DNA from: Sordaria brevicollis
Taxonomy: Eukaryota > Ascomycota > Sordariomycetes > Sordariales > Sordariaceae
Direction of reading: 5' to 3'
NCBI GenBank assembly: GCA_033439795.1
Contig: JAUTDP010000001.1
Span: 124,001 to 188,000 of the forward strand
DNA length: 64,000 bases
Position numbers and translations under genes: made by a program. Every line of letters begins with the position of its first letter. The first letter of the stretch is position 1. The notes under the pieces are model-generated. The model had not been told where the DNA came from, ran no database searches, and saw only the letters and a program-made list of their open reading frames with translations. Positions 9,996 through 21,406 of this stretch are shown piece after piece.

Positions 9996-11462
9996 TAAGT
10001 AAGGGGGCGTCGCTTAATCGCCTCTAATATTTCTTAATATTTTTAATAATATTATAATTAATATACTAAACGTAACGCTAAAGTATAATATTTAATAAAC
10101 GGGTTTATAATATTTCGATTAACCGCTCATTTCTATCGGTAATAATAACCTTAAAGAAATTAATACCTATAATTAACGCAGCGCGCTTAATTTACTCGAT
10201 AAAGTATATAAACCCCGCAATTCCCTCGTTATTTAAAATTATTTAAAAAATTAATATAGAAATCTTTTTATAAATTATTATAATACTTTATACTATAGTA
10301 AAGTAATATTAATTTATTTTATACGTCGTATCGATCGATATTATAAATAGGCTTCGAACTTATATTTTATATTAGCGGTCTAATATTTAAAAAGTATTCG
10401 AAAAGATAATTTAATTAGCGTTATCCTAATTAATACCGTAATAAATAATATTTTTATTAATTTTTAAGGACTGTATAAAAGCTTAAGTATCTTAATAACC
10501 CTAGTAGGAAGCGTAACGTATATAATTACGTATATTAGCGAAGTCGAATTATTTTAAAAGGTACTAAGGGTACTTTTCTTTAACGGCGGAGCGGATAGTA
10601 TATATAATTATCTCCCTCTTATTAAATAGGGTTATTACCTACTCGAACGCTTCTAAATCTAATTATAATACCCTTTCCCGTAAAAAAAAATAACGGTCGA
10701 AGTACTTCGATAGTGGGTAATCCTCGTAAATATTATTAACTACTTTAATTATTTACTTCTAACCTTTAATAATAATCGCGAGAATAATAATACGAAACGG
10801 ATATTTTTTAACGATTTTACTAGTAATATAATAGCGTTTATTACGGGGATTTTAGGATTTTTATTTCTTATAGACAGTATAGTCGTATTAATACTAATAT
10901 TTAAAAGTCTTACCGTATATCGGGTAGTTTAAATTCTTAATTTTGTACGTAAATAATTATATAATAATAATATTAAACCGACAGGACCGATAAAAGTAAA
11001 CGAATTCGCGTAATAAATTATCGAGGTCCTTTTTAAATAGTAGGGGTATAATTTCGACGGTCTATAAGCGTCTATCGAAGGAGGCGTTTAATGCGAAGAT
11101 TGCAATAAATTTATTTAACGGGCGCTGGCGCCGGCGAAAGATATTAGTACGAATACGATTATATAAGGGCATTTAGAGAAGGTTAATAATAGTATTAACG
11201 AGATATAATAATACGACGTATTTTATAATATTATTCGATTAATTAAATACGTTATTATAATATAGAATTATATATATAGAGGTAGGGGTTTTCGAGCGAT
11301 ATAATTATGCGTAGTTTTTTAATATTCTAAAAATTATAACGACCCTATTTTTTAGGGAAATATTACGTTCGTACAGAGTATGGGGTTTTAGCGGGGAAAA
11401 CAGGGATTTTTATATGCAAGTGTCATAGGGTGCCAAAGTTGTAAGGGTTGGGGTTTTATATA

Positions 11463-11511
11463 GGGGGGGATGTGCCAATAAATTCCATAGGATGTGTCGG
11501 CAGTTTTACCC
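11463..11511 (-). repeat. right terminal inverted repeat
   Basis: Ends GGCAGTTTTACCC at 11511. It pairs with 7371-7419 and is the better preserved of the two arms. Confidence 0.88.
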
Positions 11512-11519
11512 TTCCAGTT
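11512..11519. repeat. target-site duplication, right copy
   Basis: TTCCAGTT directly follows the right terminal inverted repeat and is identical to 7363-7370. Confidence 0.9.
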
Positions 11520-11881
11520 CTTGAGGCAGTTCTTTCAGACGGGACTTTAAAGGCCGAGGACTCGAGAAAGACGCGTTATGTTGGAAGCTGAGGGAAAGGC
11601 TGGGTGTCCGCGGGAAATGGTTACGTATCTTTGTGTTGCCTTTCGGGACAGGTATGTTGTTGGAAGTCTGCATCGTACTAACATATCAAGCGGCACAACA
11701 ACGGAACGACGAAAATGGAAAGTAGAAAAAGACCGGTAACTAGACAGGGATCGCTGGTTCGCATAACTTTCCGACAATGACCTCTCGGGCAAACATCTCG
11801 ATGTTGGTCGATCGCTGACGAACAAGTTTTGTACACTTCCTCGCGACTTCGGGAAGCCGTGCCCAACAGAGGTAAACCCTG
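11520..11881. other. 3' flank of the amino acid transporter gene
   Basis: Normal composition resumes at the transposon edge. The stretch probably holds the transporter 3' UTR. Overlapping minus-strand open frames here are continuations of noise; no separate gene is seen. Confidence 0.55.
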
Positions 11882-13916
11882 CTAAAGCCCGTTGCTCGCA
11901 CACGAGAACACGCTCCTGACTGACCCCGTATCATATGCTTCCAAAATCCCCAACACGCTCGCATAGCTCCCAAATGTAAGAAAGAGGAAACCAACGAGTA
12001 TGATGATGATGTTGGTGAGACCCAACAAGATGGTGCCGATGCCTCTCTTTCTTGCAATGCCGGCTCGCGAGTCGGCTTTACGCATCCGGAAATAGGCAAC
12101 GCCCCAGAAGATGAAGCCGAAGAAGCTGTCAAATAGTGATGACATGAGTGAGAGGACTGGTGTTGGTGTCAGTTGATATCTGGTGTTCGTTGGGCGTACC
12201 GTGTTGGGATACTTACGGGAAGAGAAGAAGGGAATAACCTCTGCAATAACGAAGGCGGCAAGCCATGTTGTCACTTTCACTTGTGTTAGCATGATTGGTG
12301 GGGACTTGCTTGGAGGAGTCGAAGTCACTCACAAAGAATACCCGCCCATGTTGCCCATCCGGTGATCGTGTGTTCAGTCTTGTGATGGGAATTCTTGAAG
12401 ATGCGGAAGAAGATGAAACGTGCCGAGACCGAAGCGTACAGGACGCCCAAGAAGATGATGGTGGGGATCATGAAGGAGAAGGCAGCCTTCTTGTAGGTCT
12501 CTTGGAGTGAACCGAAGGCAGGGGCAGTCATGTACTGATTTCCAGTGTATGCGTAAATGACCGCTCCGACGACGCTGAACAAAATGACCTCGGCAATGGC
12601 GCAAGCCCATAAGGCTTTCGGAAAGTCCCTGAGGGTTTGTTAGTCAAGGACTTGGCCCACGGCAAACACCAAAACTCACTTGGGCTCTCTCATCTCGGCG
12701 ATGAAGCTGGGAAGAGTGATCTGTCCGATAAAGGTATAAGAGATGTTGAGAAAAGCATTGAAGCAAGCAATGTATGTCGCCGACCTGACGGGAAAAGCGG
12801 TAACGATTGGATTGCCGCCTACTGATTCTACCCCGCCGTTTGATGTGAATGAGGGACGGGGGTCGTATCCTGCTGGGTGCTTCTGTGCGCCCGAAAAGAC
12901 GGCCGCAAGGAGGACAGAAATGAAGGTAAAGAAAGCCGAGAACACGCCAAGCTTGGACAAAGTGTTGAATGTCCGTGGAAGTGAGCAGAGCCAGCAGGCA
13001 AGTGCGACAATGATACCGAAGCTGACAGTCCGACAAGCGACACCTGGGTCAGTACCGGTCATGGTGTTGAGATATTCTGCTCCAACGACGACATGCAAGC
13101 CTTGGATAAACTGTTGTATGTCAGCTTGAATACCCCGTGTGGTAACTGTAGCCGACTCACTGTGTTGTTGAGCAGAAACATGATGGCAGTGGCCCACCAC
13201 GCCCATTCCTTGTTCCAGAACAGCATTTGGCCGATATCACAGACATCACGGACTTCGGGATGTCGTAGGCAAAACTCCCACAAGACCAATGAGCTATGAG
13301 TGAGTGAGCATGCGCTGCAAGAAGATGAGATGAGGTGAGATACTAGATGAAGATGAAGACTCACGTGTACAACACGACCAAGCAGACAACCACGGTCAAG
13401 ATCAACCTGTGAATTGTGAGCGGCTCCGGGTTTTTTTGTGTGTGTGGGAGCTCATATTCGGGAATTTCAACTCACCCGGGAACAAGGCCCAGGACGCTGT
13501 ATGACCATGGGAAACTCATAATGGCCAAGCAAATGTACTCGGAAAAGAGTAGTGCGGCAGTCTTGAACTTTGTTGTTAGTTTCCACTTGTAACCCTCCTT
13601 GAGGCGCAATTGGTGGGGAGTTTGTTCAGACCTTTTGCCAACTACAAGTGCGATACTGAATGGCATTTCCCTTTTCAAGTTCGTGCTGTCGTTCTGCGGT
13701 AACGATGCTGTCGTCGGTGTCGGAGCTGGCGATGGCTACGCTTTGCAGGACAGGGCCTATGCGGGGACCGACGGCGGTGGTATCGTCGAGCTTGGTCCAT
13801 GACCAGAGACCAGGGCGAGCATCCTCCTTAAAAGCTGTACTTGCATTCATGGCGTCTTGGATCGGCGACTTTTCCCTCTCGCTGTCCTGAGGCGGACTGG
13901 GTGTGCGGGACGACAT
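11882..13916 (-). CDS. amino acid permease, AAAP family (MTR-like)
   Basis: Eight exons: 13916-13632, 13561-13476, 13406-13365, 13293-13161, 13110-12680, 12628-12333, 12273-12217 and 12156-11882. All junctions are in phase and give 534 residues. Introns have clear donors and branch sites such as ACTAAC. The acceptor before exon 7 could be six bases upstream. About 95 hydrophilic N-terminal residues precede some eleven hydrophobic spans. The first hydrophobic region (AALLFSEYICLAIMSFPW...LGLVPG) is typical of the fungal AAAP group that includes Neurospora MTR, a proton-coupled importer of neutral amino acids. MTR itself is shorter and has a simpler gene, so this is a paralog; substrate is unknown. 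Divergently arranged from the BRCT gene across about 1.5 kb. Confidence 0.88.
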
Positions 13917-15401
13917 GGCTCAAGTAGCGATATGTCCCAAGACAAGTTGTGATAGGATGATGCAATTTTGATGCTGGAGGACGATGCTTTCGATAGCACT
14001 TTATGACCAAGGTAAGAACGACCAAGTGAAGAGGCGAGTGGAGGCTGAAGTTGTAGGAAGCGGAGCGGTAGTTGAAGAACATTCGGAGATGGTTACATTT
14101 CGGCCGGAAACAAGACCGGAGAGGACCCGATGAATAGGTGGGATTGCGTGAAGATCTGATGCACGGGTATGCAGGGTTGGACTAGGAGTACCTCTAGAGG
14201 CGACAGTCGCCGGAACATGTTGCCGTTCGTTGCACTTGCACTTTGCTACAACTTTCGGGTCAGTCTTTTCTTTTCACTGCACTTGCCGTCTGCTCGATGC
14301 CAGCTGCATGCTAATCCGAGTGCATTGAGCAGTGCCGACGTTGTACGTTTGTTTTTCGAATGCCGTTGCTCTGTCACTGTCATTCTCTCCTCCTTATATT
14401 GGGTAGCACACAGGTTGGGTTCCCGGTTCAGGACTTCAGGTTGTTAACAAGCATGATTTTGAGGCGACAAGTACGGGCCGATGTCGACGCCTTTTTGCTC
14501 CGATGCGATGTGTAAGAGCACAATCGGTACTCGTCAGTAAGCGGTCCGTTCGTACAAGCTTTGGCCAAGTAGCCCAGCCGATCCGGTAACTGCAGCAACG
14601 GGAGGTAAAATGGTCTTTTGGTCCGAAAAAAAACATCAATGTTGAGATATACGCGTTTCCGTGGCTGGATGACGCAACCACTTTGAGGCCGGCATGACAT
14701 CACCAGCGCTGGAGAGAAAAGGATGTGTATTCATTCAGCCTTCTGGATCATAAGGATGCCGTGTGCGGTGAGCGGCGGGTGAGTGAGTGTCACACGTGTG
14801 TTCGTTTTCTGAGCTTCGACTTTTGGAACTTTGTCGCCCAAGTTTCGTTTTGGGAATTTCAACGAGGCGCCGCGAATAATCCATTGCCAAGACGGACGGA
14901 CCAAGTGGGACGACGGGAACTCTCCGCAGGGCGGGGGCGCAGGCACAAGTGGGGGGACGAATGGGGGTGGCTGTGGATGTGGCTCAGTCTTAGCCACACC
15001 TGAGCATGGAATGACGTGCATCCAGTTCGACTCGGGGAGAGACTTTAAAGTCCAACACACGTGACACCGCGCTCTTGTCGCGCCTGCGCACCGTGCTCCT
15101 CAACTTTCCCTTGAACACAACTTGGCTTTGTCTTTGTCTGCGGCAACAGCCTTGACGGCGAGTCACCAAACCGGCAAGCGAAACATTTCATTCAACCACA
15201 ATCGGTCTGAAATGCCCCCCCGTGAGAAGAGTCCAAATTATCTCGTCCGCTTACTTGGCCAACGCCCTCTTATCTCGACACAGTGCGGCCAAACCAGACC
15301 CTTCTGCGAATGATAGGGCGGCGTCGCGCATGCATCCGACGGCAACTGCAGCACACTAGCGTCGAGCCCAAGGACCACCACTGAAGCCAAGCGCCGTCAC
15401 C
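13917..15401. other. divergent promoter region
   Basis: Separates the transporter (-) from the BRCT protein gene (+), so it must hold both promoters and leaders. G-rich on the plus strand around 14920-14990. No open frame with coding character. Confidence 0.6.
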
Positions 15402-18400
15402 ATGGCAAACGCGGTCCAGAACAACCTGAACCGCGACACCGACAACTACTACGACGACGACGCGCCCGATTCTCTCGACACCCAAGCTGTCCTCGATGAT
15501 TACATGAAGACTTACGGCGCCGGAAAAGTGTGTTTGGCATCTTCCCCTTGCTTCCCAGACCCTGCCTGCTAAGTGCTAATCCTCTTGCGCCTTGCTTGTA
15601 GGTTGCTCAGACAAACAACTCCCGCCGGCCGCCGACACCCCCGAAGCCCTCGTCGTCTTCGTCCTCAAAATCCAATCAAGCGCAGCACCCAAAAATGACC
15701 AAACCGAGGAGAACAAGGGAAGAGGACCTGTTCCCTCCCCTGACTCAATCGGAGGAGGACAGGGTACGTCTACTTCCGCGCCAAGCTCAAACGCTGATGC
15801 GCCGTGCTGAACGCGGTGCTAACAAGGACAACTGCTCAGATCCGCAACTCTCGCCCCGCCGATGACCTCTCCGAAAACAAGCCGCTCGATATGGAGGCCT
15901 ACCGCGCACACAAGGCCCGACAAGCCGCAGAACGCAAGAGGGCACGCGAAGAGGCAAACAAGCCCAAGGTCTCGTGGTTCAAGCCGTCCCAGCTCTTGGT
16001 CATGGCCGCCCAGTGGGAGCAGGAGGCAAAGGAGAAGAAGAAGAAAGAGGAGGAAGAAAAGAAGAAGCGAGAGGCAGAAGAAAAGGCCCGCCAAGCATCT
16101 CAGGAAAAGCGGGACAAGGAAGAACAATCGCGAGCCCAAGAAGCGAAAAAGGCAGAGGAACAAAAGGCCGAAACGCAGCCTTCCGCTTATTCTTGCGAGA
16201 CCACACAGTCGAATGGCGGCAGGAGTTACGAGAAACGCATCGCCTCTGCCTCACAATCCAAGACGACGGATGCCCTTCGAAGCTCGCCTAAACTTGGCGC
16301 AAGCAGTCCCGCCTTGGATTCAGCCTCTGTTGCAACAACAGTTCCCGAACCTCGAGGCTCACGACTTCTTGACATTCCCGCTACCAACAAAACCACATCA
16401 ACGACCCAAGATGGCTCAGGCCGCGTCGACTTTGGCAGCATTGCCCGTCTGCGTAACATGCACTCGCAGAAACAACATCCTTCACCTGCCCATCAAGTGC
16501 CTGAAACGCCAGTCTCGGAGAACAACAATCCCTTCCGCCAGAGCAAGTCCCAGCTGCTAGGTCCTTCGCAACTTTTCGGGGCCACCCAGTTTTCTTCTGC
16601 CGCAAAGGCATTCGCCAGTCCGACCTCTTCGCGCCCATCGCCCTCCGATTTCATGCATCACACCGTATCGCCGAACTTGGCCGTCTCGTCACCGCTCCGG
16701 GCCCGGGGTTTGCGTTCATCTCCGGCCAGAAACGTCCCGTCAAGTCCAGCCGCATTACCAGGTGCGCCTCCGCCCAGGGCAACACAACGACGACTCGCAA
16801 GCCCTGGCCCTGGTGCCCTGGATGACGACATGGTGATTCCAGAATCGCCGCAAACACAGATGCCGAGGAAGGACAAGGCCACCCAACGTCCCCTTGCCAC
16901 CTACGAGCCCATGGACAAATCCCAGGAGCGGCGGTCAAGCCCGATACTGGCATCAGATCCGCCAGGCCCGCCGAACGACGAAGATACTGATACATTCATG
17001 GTCAGGCGAAGAAAGGCAAAGTTGAAGAAAAAGGCTGCATTGGAACAACTGACCGAGATACAGTTTGCGCGGGCAGCTAGGTCGGATGATGTCGAGATCC
17101 CGTCATCCAACAAGAGCAGGCGTGGCAAATCAAAACCGGCGACAAAAAAGCCGGCGCATGAGGAAGAGGAAGCTGCAATACCAAACACGGTCGAAGGGTC
17201 CCAGGAGCAAAGGGTCGAGTCTGCTGCCGCGCATGCGATCGATGATGAGTCTACCCAGTCTGGACTCGATGAGGAGCCGGCACCAAAGTCCGACGGCACT
17301 TTCCACATTCCGCGATCAACGCAGCGTCCGGCACCCAGGTCCCCTTCACCAGTTCAGGAAGAAGAACGACCTGATACATCTCGTGCCGGTGATGTGCCTA
17401 AATCAAGTCAACTTCCGAAAGCGCGTGGGAAGGAATCTGCCCAGGACCCTCCTTCGTCTTTTCAGCTCCCCGCGCTACCACCGCCCTCCAGTAATGTTCC
17501 GTCTTCGTCGCCGCCGATTTTTGAAAGAAGAAGTCGAAAGAAGAGGGTGTCGGCTTCTGCAGATCAGGCAGCAAAGATACCAACATCGAGCACGGTCAGG
17601 ACCACCAAGGCAGGCATGCCATCGTCTGCCGTCGATGCTGCTGTTCAGACGACCTCGGATTTGTCGCGCCTGTCTTCCACGCCCGTCATTGCGTCAAGCG
17701 GCAGGCCACCAAGGGACCACTCGACCACCTTCACCAGGCCTGACCTTCATAGCTCATCACCGGCGCCTGTCCAAAAACTTCCGCGCGATGCTGCTGCGCG
17801 ACAACGCAAGCTGCCAAAGACCAGTTCAGCAGATAGCTTACGTCAATCCGCACGAGCCCAGAGGCGACTGTCCAGTTCAGCAGATGAGCTGTCTACCCCT
17901 GGTGCCACGGTACCCACGTTCGATCATAGCGTTCGCATGTCTCGCAGCTCCTTGCTCAAACCGAGTGCAGCGTCATCCATGGCCGCTCCCGTTCAGCGTG
18001 GATCAAAGCTATTCGAAGGCATGGCATTTGCGATATCCTTCCAGTCAAAGAGAACGGGCGAGAGCGCGGACCAGTACAACGCACGCATGGACACCGCGAC
18101 TAGCATCGAAAAACGCATCAAGCAAGCAGGCGGTCGCATCCTTACCAACGGCTTCGACGAGTTGTTCGAGCCTGTTCCCGTCCAACCTGCCTCCGCTTCA
18201 CATAAAGACAAGAGCCACTCCTCGTCGCCATCGGACGCACCAGCCGATCTCCTCCTTAACAGTGTTGGCTCGGCCACCGGTTTCACAGCCCTCATTGCTG
18301 ACGGCCATTCCCGCAAAGTCAAGTACATGCAAGCCCTGGCTCTCGGGCTTCCGATCCTCGCTTCCCGCTGGGTTCTCACTTGTCTCTCTTCCAGCTCGAT

Positions 18401-19022
18401 AGTCGACTGGTCACCTTACCTCCTTGCCGCAGGACAATCCTCCTTCCTGGGCGATGCCATCTTGTCGCGGAACTTGCAGCCGTATGATGCCAGGACGGCA
18501 AACCTCGTTGAGACGGTGGCCAAGAGAGGGAGATGGCTGGGCGGCAGTAAGATTCTCCTCGTTATGAGCACGGGCGGCGGTAACAAGAAGGGAAGTCGAG
18601 GTCAGAAAGAGAGGGAGAAGCAGGAAGAGGGAAAGAAAATGGCTTATGTCTTCTTGGCGAGGGTGCTTGGCGCGGAGTTGAGAAGGGTGAACAGCTTGGA
18701 TGAGGCAAAGAGGGAGTTGGAGAGGGCTGAGAAGGAGGCGGAAGCTGGTAATGGCAAGCCGTATGATTGGGTCTACATGGACGGCAAAGCGGGCGGAGCT
18801 GACTTAGTCACGCGTGCCGCTGCTGTGGCTGGAGAAAGTGATGCCGGGAAGACCACACAAAGTAAAAAGAGGAAGAGGAAGAGCGTTGGATACGTTCAAG
18901 AGCCGACTGAGGCTGAGAAGCAACCGCCGGCGAAGAAAATCAGGACACTCAGTGACGAGTTGGTCATCCAGAGTCTGATTTTGGGAAGGATGATTGACGA
19001 GGAGGAGTTTGGGAGTATCTAA
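15402..19022 (+). CDS. tandem-BRCT DNA-damage checkpoint protein (Rad9/Crb2/53BP1-like)
   Basis: Three exons, 15402-15527, 15602-15763 and 15840-19022, give 1,156 residues. The start is the ATG in CACCATGG. Both introns have GCTAA branch sequences. The protein is mostly disordered and Ser/Pro-rich, with a Lys/Glu coiled segment at about residues 140-200 and many SQ/TQ sites, which are targets of ATM/ATR-type kinases. The C-terminal third starts near residue 816 with LFEGMAFAISF, a typical first strand of a BRCT pair, followed by GGRI, LPILASRWVL and a second BRCT broken by a Lys/Glu insert. This layout suits the Rad9/Crb2/53BP1 checkpoint mediators that bind phosphorylated histone H2A. I could not pick out the Tudor domain by eye, so orthology is probable, not proven. 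Confidence 0.8.
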
Positions 19023-20180
19023 TGTTCGTTCCTTGAAAGGGAACTTGTTAGAGTATAATGTCGGCATCTGTGTGTGGCTGTATGAGTTTGGGAAGGAAAA
19101 ACATGGCATATCATGATACAAGGTCTGGCGGCGTTTGGGGTTTTGGTTTTCGGGGACCAATTGCATTGCATGACAGCATAACAGCATGTGGGCTATCGGT
19201 ATGACTGGCCCGGAATGAAAAGTGTAATGGATCATTTGCTGCTTTCCTATCGCTGTCAATCTCTTGCTTCCCTATGGTCGTTTTGTGTGGGCAAAAACTT
19301 GTTGCCATACTTTTGGTAGATGGGCGTGCTGGTGACTATGGTAGTCAGATGGAAGTCACAAGGAGACTTGCTTACTGTGACGTTTGATTTGCTTGGGCAG
19401 GAACCCTATGTATACCTGCAAGATGATAATGGTGTATACTGTTTCCTAATGACCTGGACATGTGTAAGATTATCCGATGTCTTTTGAAGACAATTGACTG
19501 AGAAAGCTGCTTGGCTTGACAAGTTTTATCGTGGAATGGCTTATTCGTTTCCCAACTTGGCTGTGGTAACAATATGACATGCTTGCTCTCGCGTCTAACA
19601 GTATCGTGTACAAAATGTCTCACGACCATCGAGAAGAGGCAGAGTCTTGTTGCCGGCATGATCCCACATATGTCAGAGACTGTGATGACTGCGATCGCGG
19701 ATGAGTATAACGGAACGCTTTTTCTTGTGAGAATCTTGGTGATGGTCTTTGACTGCTGCTTGGTTTCTCTGCCATATTGCTCACAAATGTAAAATGAGTC
19801 CTGGACGCCCAGGCGGACTTGCATCGCACATGTGAGAAATGTGTGGTATGGTATAAGGACAGCGCTGAAGTTGTAATTAGACACATGTCGAAACTTGTTA
19901 TCGTAGGTGATGCCCAAGTATCACTGATATCCTTGCCAGACATAGACTTTCAAACGTGAGAAAGATCAACTCGATTGACTATTCTATACTCGAGCTGTTT
20001 CGGGGCAAGAAACAAACTTGATAGGTAATAGGAAAATGAGCAAAGAAAGAACGACATTTTGATCATCACCACCATCGCCGCTAACTTTTCTCTGTCAATC
20101 CTCCCCTTCCTCTCATTACCCTCCGTCCCTAAGAAAAGAAGTAACCTCATTCCCACATTCAATAGCTCTCCTTGGCAAGA
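19023..20180. other. intergenic between convergent genes
   Basis: Holds the 3' UTRs of the BRCT gene (+) and of the secreted protein gene (-). A 181-codon minus-strand frame (19372-19917) exists but has no recognisable domain, start context or base bias and is treated as chance. Confidence 0.5.
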
Positions 20181-21406
20181 CTAGCAAGAAGCATCACACC
20201 TCCCAATATGATCCGACACGGGATTCAGACAATTTCCACTACAAGCACAAAGCAATTCAATCCTATTCCCCGCCGTAGCCAACGTGTTGCAACTACCACC
20301 ATCATTCCCCGCATTCGTCGCGTTGCTTGCTGGCACCTGTCTCGCTTGCATCCCATTGTGCTGCTCATGAGCATCGTGAGCCTGGCCCATGTGCGTGCGG
20401 CTGGATAAGATGCCGAAGAAGCGAGAAATGCCGGAGATGGATTTTCCAGAGGAGGAGGAGGAGTCAAAGTGAGGGTTGGGCGACATGTCTTCTTCCTTGG
20501 GGTTGGCGTTGGCGGGGAGGCAGACGTAGAGGCCTTGGATGGGATCGGTTTTGGTCTTGCCGTTGGCGCAGTTACCCTTGGAGGCGGCGCAGTAGGCTTT
20601 GACGACGTCTTCTTCTTTGAAGTCTGGAGTGGGAGTGTGTTAGTTGGGGTTGGAAGAACGGGATTGGATTGGGAGTGTCCCGCTAGGAGGAAAATGAGAG
20701 AGAAAAAAGGGAGATGAGAAAGAGTGAAAGAAACCGGGAAGTGAGAAGGAAAGGAAAAGTGGAACGAAAATAAAAGGCAAGTGAAAGGAGGGTGAAAACA
20801 AGGTGAAGAGGGGTTAAAGAGAAAGTGAAAAGAAGAAAATAAAAAAAGAATAAAAAGAGGGTAAAAAGAGGGTAGAAAGGGGGTAAAAAGAGGGTAAAAA
20901 AAAGGGTAAAAAAAGGTAAAAAAGGATAAAAAAAGGGTAAAAAGAGGGTGAAAGGAAGTTGAAGAGAAGTTGAAGAGAGGATGAAGAGAGGATGAAGAGA
21001 GGTTGAAGAGAGGTTGAAGAGAGAATAAAAAGGTATAAGGAGAGGTTAAGGAGAAGTTAAAGAGGGCTAAAGAAGAGAAATAAAAAGGTAGTGAGAAGCT
21101 AGGTGAGATTACGGCGACGTGGAATGTAAAGCGAGGAAGTCGGGTATTAAAAGTAAAGAAACTACGACGCTATTCACAGACGGGAAACTTACTCTGATGA
21201 TCCCTTAAGATATACCCGCAATAAGTGAACCCTTGCCCGCAAAGCGCCTGACCAGCAGGAGCCGGCGTGCTCGGAGTCCAAGTGCTCGGCACGGATGTGC
21301 TCGACGGCGACGAGGCTTGCCAAAAGGTGGTGCCCGATCCGGCGGTGCTCTGGCCGAGTGCCAGTCGGAGGAGGGCTGCGGAGCAGAAGGTGATGGTGGA
21401 CTTCAT
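20181..21406 (-). CDS. predicted secreted protein, 218 aa, function unknown
   Basis: Exons 21406-21193 and 20623-20181 give 218 residues, with the codon split across a GTAAGT donor and a CACTCCAG acceptor after an ACTAAC branch. Residues 1-19 (MKSTITFCSAALLRLALGQ) form a signal peptide. Then come a Ser/Thr/Pro linker, CGQGFTYCGYIL, a middle part with YCAASKGNCANG and YVCLP, a low-complexity stretch, and a Cys-rich end (LLCACSGNCLNP...RCDASC). The paired cysteines suggest disulfides in a small extracellular domain. This layout is common in fungal secreted proteins of unknown role. The 569-nt intron is far longer than the others in this window and is almost pure polypyrimidine on the transcribed-sense strand; an internal exon cannot be fully excluded. 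Confidence 0.72.
20690..21110. repeat. polypurine tract with tandem GGGTAAAAAGA-like units
   Basis: About 420 bp of the plus strand are nearly all purine, made of imperfect units such as AAAAGAGGGT and GAAGAGAGGTT. It lies wholly inside the intron 20624-21192, so the transcript carries the C/T-rich complement. Confidence 0.85.

Larger units (their letters stand above)
7371..11511. mobile_element. complete TIR DNA transposon, 4,141 bp, inactivated by RIP
   Basis: Both ends are visible. GGGTAAAACTGCCGA opens the left end and its reverse complement closes the right end. The inverted repeats are about 49 bp, and an exact 8-bp duplication TTCCAGTT flanks the whole. The interior from about 7430 to 11340 is AT/TpA-rich with almost no open frame, as expected after RIP. 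The outer right 170 bp is nearly normal in composition. An 8-bp duplication fits hAT elements best, but Mutator-like elements can also leave 8-10 bp, and the rather long inverted repeat beginning with GGG would suit them. No transposase can be read. It is inserted between the start of gene 6608-7111 and the 3' end of the amino acid transporter. Confidence 0.88.

Noticed and set aside
7420..11340. Short frames inside the transposon
   Set aside because: Composition is RIP-altered and stops occur in all frames; none can be read as transposase.
19372..19917. 181-codon minus-strand frame
   Set aside because: No domain, no start context, mixed composition and located in 3' flanking DNA between convergent genes.
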